From Pseudomonas marincola (GTDB lineage Bacteria > Pseudomonadota > Gammaproteobacteria > Pseudomonadales > Pseudomonadaceae), in NCBI RefSeq assembly GCF_900116605.1, contig NZ_FPBC01000014.1, positions 56,260 through 120,259 on the forward strand: a stretch of DNA of 64,000 bases, in the 5' to 3' direction. Made by a program: the position numbers and the translations under genes. The notes under the pieces are model-generated. The model had not been told where the DNA came from and did no database searches. It saw only the letters and a list, made by a program, of their open reading frames with translations. Of this stretch, positions 60,590-64,000 are shown piece after piece. Numbering within the stretch: the stretch's first letter is position 1; the number at the start of each line of letters is the position of its first letter.

Positions 60590-60846
60590 GAGGGATTACT
60601 CGACACCAATCGAAGTGCGGAAAACTTCGATTCCTTTTCGAAACTGGTGAAAGATTATTCTTTGCAATGGAGTTACCCCACCTCCCCTTCTGAGGGACAA
60701 GTGGTGGGGTTGGCCACATTTGAGAGCGAAAATTTTATGGCCGCTTCCGGCCGTTCTCTGCCGGTCTTAACAGCGCAACATTGTGGTCAAATCCGATGGA
60801 AATGATTAGTCAGGCCGAATGCAAATGGATGGGCTACTCCATGCAA
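60590..60846. other. Non-coding stretch with two hairpins
   Basis: 257 bases without a gene. AATCGAAGT/ACTTCGATT (60608-60632) and ACCCCACC/GGTGGGGT (60675-60710) are inverted repeats that could be terminators for the YobI-like gene, now separated from it by the IS, or for the gene ending at 60847. T runs are weak, so this is tentative. Confidence 0.4.
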
Positions 60847-61833
60847 TTACCCTACGTCAAGTTCATTTGCCTTCGAAGTTCTCTTTACTGCACTTTTAGG
60901 GAGTTTTATGCGTGCTACTTGGTTTAAGCGATGCAACTGCTCCGCTAAGGTATCTGCCCTCGCCTGCGAGGCGGTTACCTGTTGCTTTGTTAAATCATGG
61001 TCTGCTCTCGCACTGTCCAGTTCGGTATGCAGGTGTTGTATTTCAGTAGAAGCGTTTTCTGCAATGGTGTTACTAACTGACAATTGGCGCTGCGCTTCTG
61101 AAAGCTGAGCGGTAGCGTGCTGTAGTTTCTGTTTAAGTTCGTCCGCTATCTTGCTAGCTCTTTTTATCTGCAAATTAGCTGCTTTGGTTTCCTCCCTTGC
61201 ACGATCGATTTCGGCATGAGCGCGATCCTCCAGCCCCCGCACATATTTAGCCTGAGCTTTACGCTCTTGCTCGAAATCATCCTGTAGAGTTCTGAATTGT
61301 AGATGCAGCGCGTTAAATTGTTCCTGCACTACGTCTCGCTCAACCTTGAGGGACTCGCGCTGCTGAGCTGTATCGTCAATTTGTAGTCGCTGCTGTTCAA
61401 GCAGACGCTCTAGGTCGACCAACCGACTTTCGGCCGCCTGTTGCAATGCTTGAGCGTCCTGTGTGTGCTGTCGATGGCGGGCACATTCTAGGCGCGCAAT
61501 CTCCTCTATCTCCGCAACACGCGAACGCTCTATAGCCAGCACGTGCCTTTGGTGGTCTAAGGACTGATCCGCGGCGACTTGGGCGGTTGTAACCGACTGC
61601 TGCCAGATAGCCACGAAAGCTTGAGCCACCTCAGGAGGAAGCTGTGGCAAGCGCTTATCACCATTCAAACGCTCCGCCAAGCGCGACCACCATTGATCCA
61701 ATAAGCCGCCGACGCGTGCTGGGCTACCTCGTCCCAACTCTAAACGCACACGCTCCACCGTCGGACGCTCGCCTCGCGCTAAAACGGCATCTGCCGCTGC
61801 AAATACATCAGCTTCGGGGACCCCAACTGCCAT
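60847..61833 (-). CDS. KfrA-type DNA-binding coiled-coil protein (TnpT-like)
   Basis: 328 residues. Residues about 1-120 match the KfrA N-terminal DNA-binding domain (VFAAADAVLARGERPTVERVRLELGRGSPARVGGLLDQWW). Residues about 95-305 are almost continuous coiled coil rich in Glu, Gln, Ala and Arg. It is divergent from a tyrosine recombinase across a short gap. The same arrangement and similar length occur in Tn4651-type transposons, where TnpT assists the recombinase TnpS in cointegrate resolution. A plasmid KfrA regulator is the other reading. Confidence 0.72.
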   Translation of the reverse strand: MAVGVPEADVFAAADAVLARGERPTVERVRLELGRGSPARVGGLLDQWWSRLAERLNGDKRLPQLPPEVAQAFVAIWQQSVTTAQVAADQSLDHQRHVLAIERSRVAEIEEIARLECARHRQHTQDAQALQQAAESRLVDLERLLEQQRLQIDDTAQQRESLKVERDVVQEQFNALHLQFRTLQDDFEQERKAQAKYVRGLEDRAHAEIDRAREETKAANLQIKRASKIADELKQKLQHATAQLSEAQRQLSVSNTIAENASTEIQHLHTELDSARADHDLTKQQVTASQARADTLAEQLHRLNQVARIKLPKSAVKRTSKANELDVG

Positions 61834-61857
61834 CGCTTCAACCCTCTCAGATTAGGT

Positions 61858-63072
61858 ATGATAATTAAATGTTATCCGACCTTAACTGTTGAATACTGGA
61901 AATATAATACGTTGAACGTATCAGAATATACGCTAATATCACCATCTACCGATGAAAGGCCGCTCGACGTGCATTTCTTGGCCAGAAATGCCCAAGAAGC
62001 CGTCGCCGCATTTATACAGGCAGGTACCGCTGCGAACACTGTGCGCAGCTATCGAAGCGCCCTCACCTACTGGTCGGCCTGGCTCCAGCTTCGCTATCGA
62101 CTTACATTGGGCAATGGGCCCATACCAGTCACCGTGGTCTTGCAGTTCGCTGTCGATCACTTGGCACGCCCCGTAGTGGATGGCCAGTGGGCGCACCTTC
62201 TACCTGCGTCAATCGATACGGCGCTGGTAGCCGCAGGAACCAAGTCAAGATTAGGGCCCCTATCGCTCAATACCGTCAGCCATCGAATCGCAGTGCTGGG
62301 CAAATGGCATCAACTCAATCACTGGGACAGCCCGACGAATGCCCTAGCCATCAAGACACTTTTACGGGAAGCTCGTAAGGCACAGTCGCGCCACGGCGTG
62401 GCTGTTCGCAAGAAGACCGCAATGGTAAAAGAGCCGCTTCAAGCGATACTCGCAACTTGCACTGATGGAGTCCGCGGCATACGCGATCGAGCCTTGCTCC
62501 TGCTCGCCTGGAGTGGCGGTGGCCGGCGCCGCTCTGAAGTAGTCGGCCTCAAGGTTGAGGACGTACGCAAACTGGATGATGAAACGTGGCTATACAACTT
62601 GGGCACCACCAAAACCAATACCGGAGGCAATCGCCGGGAAAAACCTTTGCGCGGTCCGGCTGCACAAGCACTCAGCGCTTGGCTAGATGTGGCGCCAGGA
62701 ACCCCCGGACCACTTTTTCGCCGGATGTACAAAGGTGGAAAGATAAGCACAGACGGACTCTCCCCTGACCAAGTGGCGCGCATTGTTCAGCGTCGGGCAA
62801 AGCTAGCTGGGCTAAAGGGGGACTGGGCGGCGCATAGCCTGCGCTCAGGCTTTGTGTCAGAAGCCGGGCGTCAGGGCGTTCCTTTAAAAGACGTGATGGC
62901 TATGACCGAACACAAGAGTGTATGCACGGTGATGGGCTATTTTCAGGCAGGAATGTTAATCGATAGCAAAGCAAGCCTATTGCTAGACTCGAAAAAGAAT
63001 GCAGAAACAGTCGCTGCAAAAACCTCCGACGAGATTAATCCGAAATCCGAAGTATTTGCGAAGGACAGATAG
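61858..63072 (+). CDS. Tyrosine recombinase/integrase (TnpS-like)
   Basis: 404 residues as drawn. The core-binding domain is about 45-165 (AGTAANTVRSYRSALTYW). The catalytic domain carries GGRRRSEVVGL (first Arg), HSLRSGFVSEAGRQG (His..Arg) and the end TEHKSVCTVMGYFQAG, where Tyr is the nucleophile. The drawn ATG leaves only 24 bases to the divergent gene and overlaps an inverted repeat at 61907-61921, so the true start may be the GTG at 61969 (367 residues). Resolution of transposon cointegrates is the likely role, by analogy with TnpS; a phage- or island-type integrase is possible. Confidence 0.78.
   Translation: MIIKCYPTLTVEYWKYNTLNVSEYTLISPSTDERPLDVHFLARNAQEAVAAFIQAGTAANTVRSYRSALTYWSAWLQLRYRLTLGNGPIPVTVVLQFAVDHLARPVVDGQWAHLLPASIDTALVAAGTKSRLGPLSLNTVSHRIAVLGKWHQLNHWDSPTNALAIKTLLREARKAQSRHGVAVRKKTAMVKEPLQAILATCTDGVRGIRDRALLLLAWSGGGRRRSEVVGLKVEDVRKLDDETWLYNLGTTKTNTGGNRREKPLRGPAAQALSAWLDVAPGTPGPLFRRMYKGGKISTDGLSPDQVARIVQRRAKLAGLKGDWAAHSLRSGFVSEAGRQGVPLKDVMAMTEHKSVCTVMGYFQAGMLIDSKASLLLDSKKNAETVAAKTSDEINPKSEVFAKDR
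61907..61921. repeat. Inverted repeat, possible recombination or operator site
   Basis: ATACGTT-G-AACGTAT, a perfect 7-bp inverted repeat in the region between the TnpT-like and TnpS-like genes. TnpS/TnpT systems carry their crossover site in this gap, so it may be the core site; an operator is also possible. Confidence 0.45.
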
Positions 63073-63273
63073 CAAGACGACTCGTTTAAGACCCAATCGG
63101 ACATTGGGTTTGACAGCAAGATCCGTGCTAATAGTATTTAAGTGAGTTTCAGCGAAACACAAAAACGACAGTTGAATCAATCGTTGCGAGGACTAATATC
63201 ACTACATAGGTAAGGCATGAAGACCTGATCCCTATCGCCACTCCACACGACCCCTCTAAGCATGAGGTATAAA

Positions 63274-63694
63274 ATGGACGCCCACAAAAACCGCTCAAGA
63301 GACCACTTGTTCACGCAGCAGGGGACTGCACGCTCCGAACTAGTAAGCAGTATTCGCAGCCAAGACTCATCAGTCATACAAGAGCAAGCGACTCGCCCAA
63401 GCAAGAGCGATACTACCAAGGCGCAATATGAACGCATCATCAATGACTTCAGATTCAAGTTTGATGGGTTACTACCAGCAGACGAAGATGCAGTATTAGA
63501 TTACATAAAAAGAAGAACGATGACTGTATCGCCCAAGACCATAGATGTGGATCTAGCAGCTATCTCCAGCTGGCATAAGCAGTTTCGATTCACTGATCCA
63601 ACAAAAACCGCTCGAGTCAAGGTTGCGATGCTACTGCTCCATCAAAACAGCCAGCTCGAGCCGCGACGAAGCACCACCCTCACTCTTGAAAAGC
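63274..63694 (+). pseudogene. Second site-specific recombinase, truncated by an IS66 insertion
   Basis: The ATG at 63274 has GAGG upstream. About 140 codons encode a leader and a core-binding (SAM-like) domain: SDTTKAQYERIINDFRFKFDG, YIKRRTMTVSPKTIDVDLAAISSWHKQF. The IS66 terminal repeat begins at 63695. The frame then runs on into transposon DNA for 79 meaningless codons, so the catalytic domain has been cut off. It probably represents an integrase of the same island. The preceding 200 bases (63073-63273) show no gene. Confidence 0.65.
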
Positions 63695-64000
63695 GTAAGC
63701 GCTCCATAAACCCCGTCCTGGCGGACGGGTTTGTTTTCAGGAAGCAGAGGCAGAAGCTGGCGAGCAGTTCCACGGCAGCAGCGCTTCGTAGTCTTCGACG
63801 CTCTGTGCCGCAGGCAGGCGTTCAAGGATGTGGCGCAGCCAGGCGTAGGGCTCCTGCCCGTTGGCTTTCGCGGTTTCGATCAGGCTGTAGATCTGCGCGC
63901 TGGCCGTGGCACCCTTGGGCGTGTCGCTGAACAGCCAATTCTTGCGGCCGATGACGAACGGTCGGATGGCGTTCTCGGCGCGGTTGTTGTCGATCGGTAG
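63695..64000 (-). mobile_element. IS66-family element, left end (continues past the window)
   Basis: It starts with GTAAGCGCTCC, the GTAAGCG terminal sequence usual for IS66 elements. The GTCCTGGCGGAC hairpin follows, and then the end of a transposase gene on the minus strand. Confidence 0.8.
63737..64000 (-). CDS. IS66 transposase TnpC, C-terminal part
   Basis: The reverse strand is open from the right edge to a TGA at 63737-63739. It translates as LPIDNNRAENAIRPFVIGRKNWLFSDTP followed by SLIETAKANGQEPYAWLRHILERLP, the conserved end of IS66 transposases (Glu of the DDE set lies in NNRAENAIRP). The 5' part lies outside the window. Confidence 0.9.
   Translation of the reverse strand, partial: LPIDNNRAENAIRPFVIGRKNWLFSDTPKGATASAQIYSLIETAKANGQEPYAWLRHILERLPAAQSVEDYEALLPWNCSPASASAS

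Noticed and set aside
63695..63930. C-terminal 79 codons of the 63262-63930 frame as protein
   Set aside because: They lie inside the IS66 element, antisense to its transposase, and read as low-complexity Arg/Ala/Ser sequence.

Overview
The window reads as a catabolic island of a Gram-negative gammaproteobacterium, most likely a pseudomonad. Evidence: paired DUF1302/DUF1329 envelope proteins, Pseudomonas-type IS3 and IS66 elements, moderate GC, and Shine-Dalgarno-led genes packed into long operons. From 1 to about 54.6 kb nearly every gene fits aerobic degradation of steroids, and specifically of bile acids. No rRNA, tRNA or CRISPR array was seen.

Layout. 1-1725 (minus): end of an operon with an IpdA-like CoA-transferase subunit (C/D rings) and the extradiol dioxygenase HsaC. 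1935-4088 (minus): Ltp2-like thiolase/aldolase plus a DUF35-MaoC fusion. 4372-13714 (minus): long operon of two SDRs, an NTF2-like protein, an old yellow enzyme, a FATP-type CoA ligase, a metallo-hydrolase and a DUF1302/DUF1329 pair. 13934-18297 (plus): MFS transporter, HsaD hydrolase and a BaiCD/BaiH-like Fe-S flavoenzyme. 18475-26805 (minus): CoA ligase, heteromeric acyl-CoA dehydrogenase pair, FAD ketosteroid dehydrogenase, second old-yellow-type reductase, BaiE-like dehydratase and an SDR. 26967-27140 (plus): a 57-residue membrane or secreted peptide. 27229-32945 (minus): an igr-like side-chain module (two acyl-CoA dehydrogenases, Ltp2, ChsH1-like MaoC, ChsH2-like MaoC-DUF35, SDR). 33072-33866 (plus): enoyl-CoA hydratase. 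34119-37179 (minus): second DUF1302/DUF1329 pair. 37318-43708 (minus): HsaA, KstD, 3beta/17beta-HSD-like SDR, KshB and a CoA ligase. 43958-45388 (minus): aldehyde dehydrogenase. 45576-51501 (plus): HsaB, 7alpha-HSD, HsaE, HsaG, HsaF and a second MFS transporter. 51560-54609 (minus): HsdA-type 3alpha-HSD, a Tat-exported amidase and an EthD-like protein.

Together these suggest this route: deconjugation (amidase); uptake (DUF1302/1329, MFS); CoA activation; oxidation of hydroxyls at C3, C7 and elsewhere (SDRs); removal or reduction around C7 (BaiE-like dehydratase, flavoenzymes); two rounds of side-chain removal by dehydrogenase/hydratase/aldolase modules; delta-1 and delta-4 dehydrogenation; 9,10-seco cleavage and A-ring meta-cleavage (KshB, HsaAB, HsaC, HsaD, HsaEFG); and the start of C/D-ring breakdown (IpdA). 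KshA, IpdB and a dedicated regulator are not in the window.

The most striking non-coding feature is an imperfect 20-bp palindrome (CATCGTCC-N4-RGAC core). I found it 12 times, all between genes, about 60-115 bp upstream of starts and with the better-conserved half nearly always facing the gene. It looks like the shared operator of a cluster-wide regulon.

From about 54.8 kb to the right edge the content becomes mobile DNA: a decayed IS3-type transposase, a large YobI-like membrane P-loop NTPase, an IS3 element with a broken orfB, a KfrA/TnpT-like coiled-coil gene divergent from a tyrosine recombinase, and a second recombinase truncated by an IS66 element that runs off the window.
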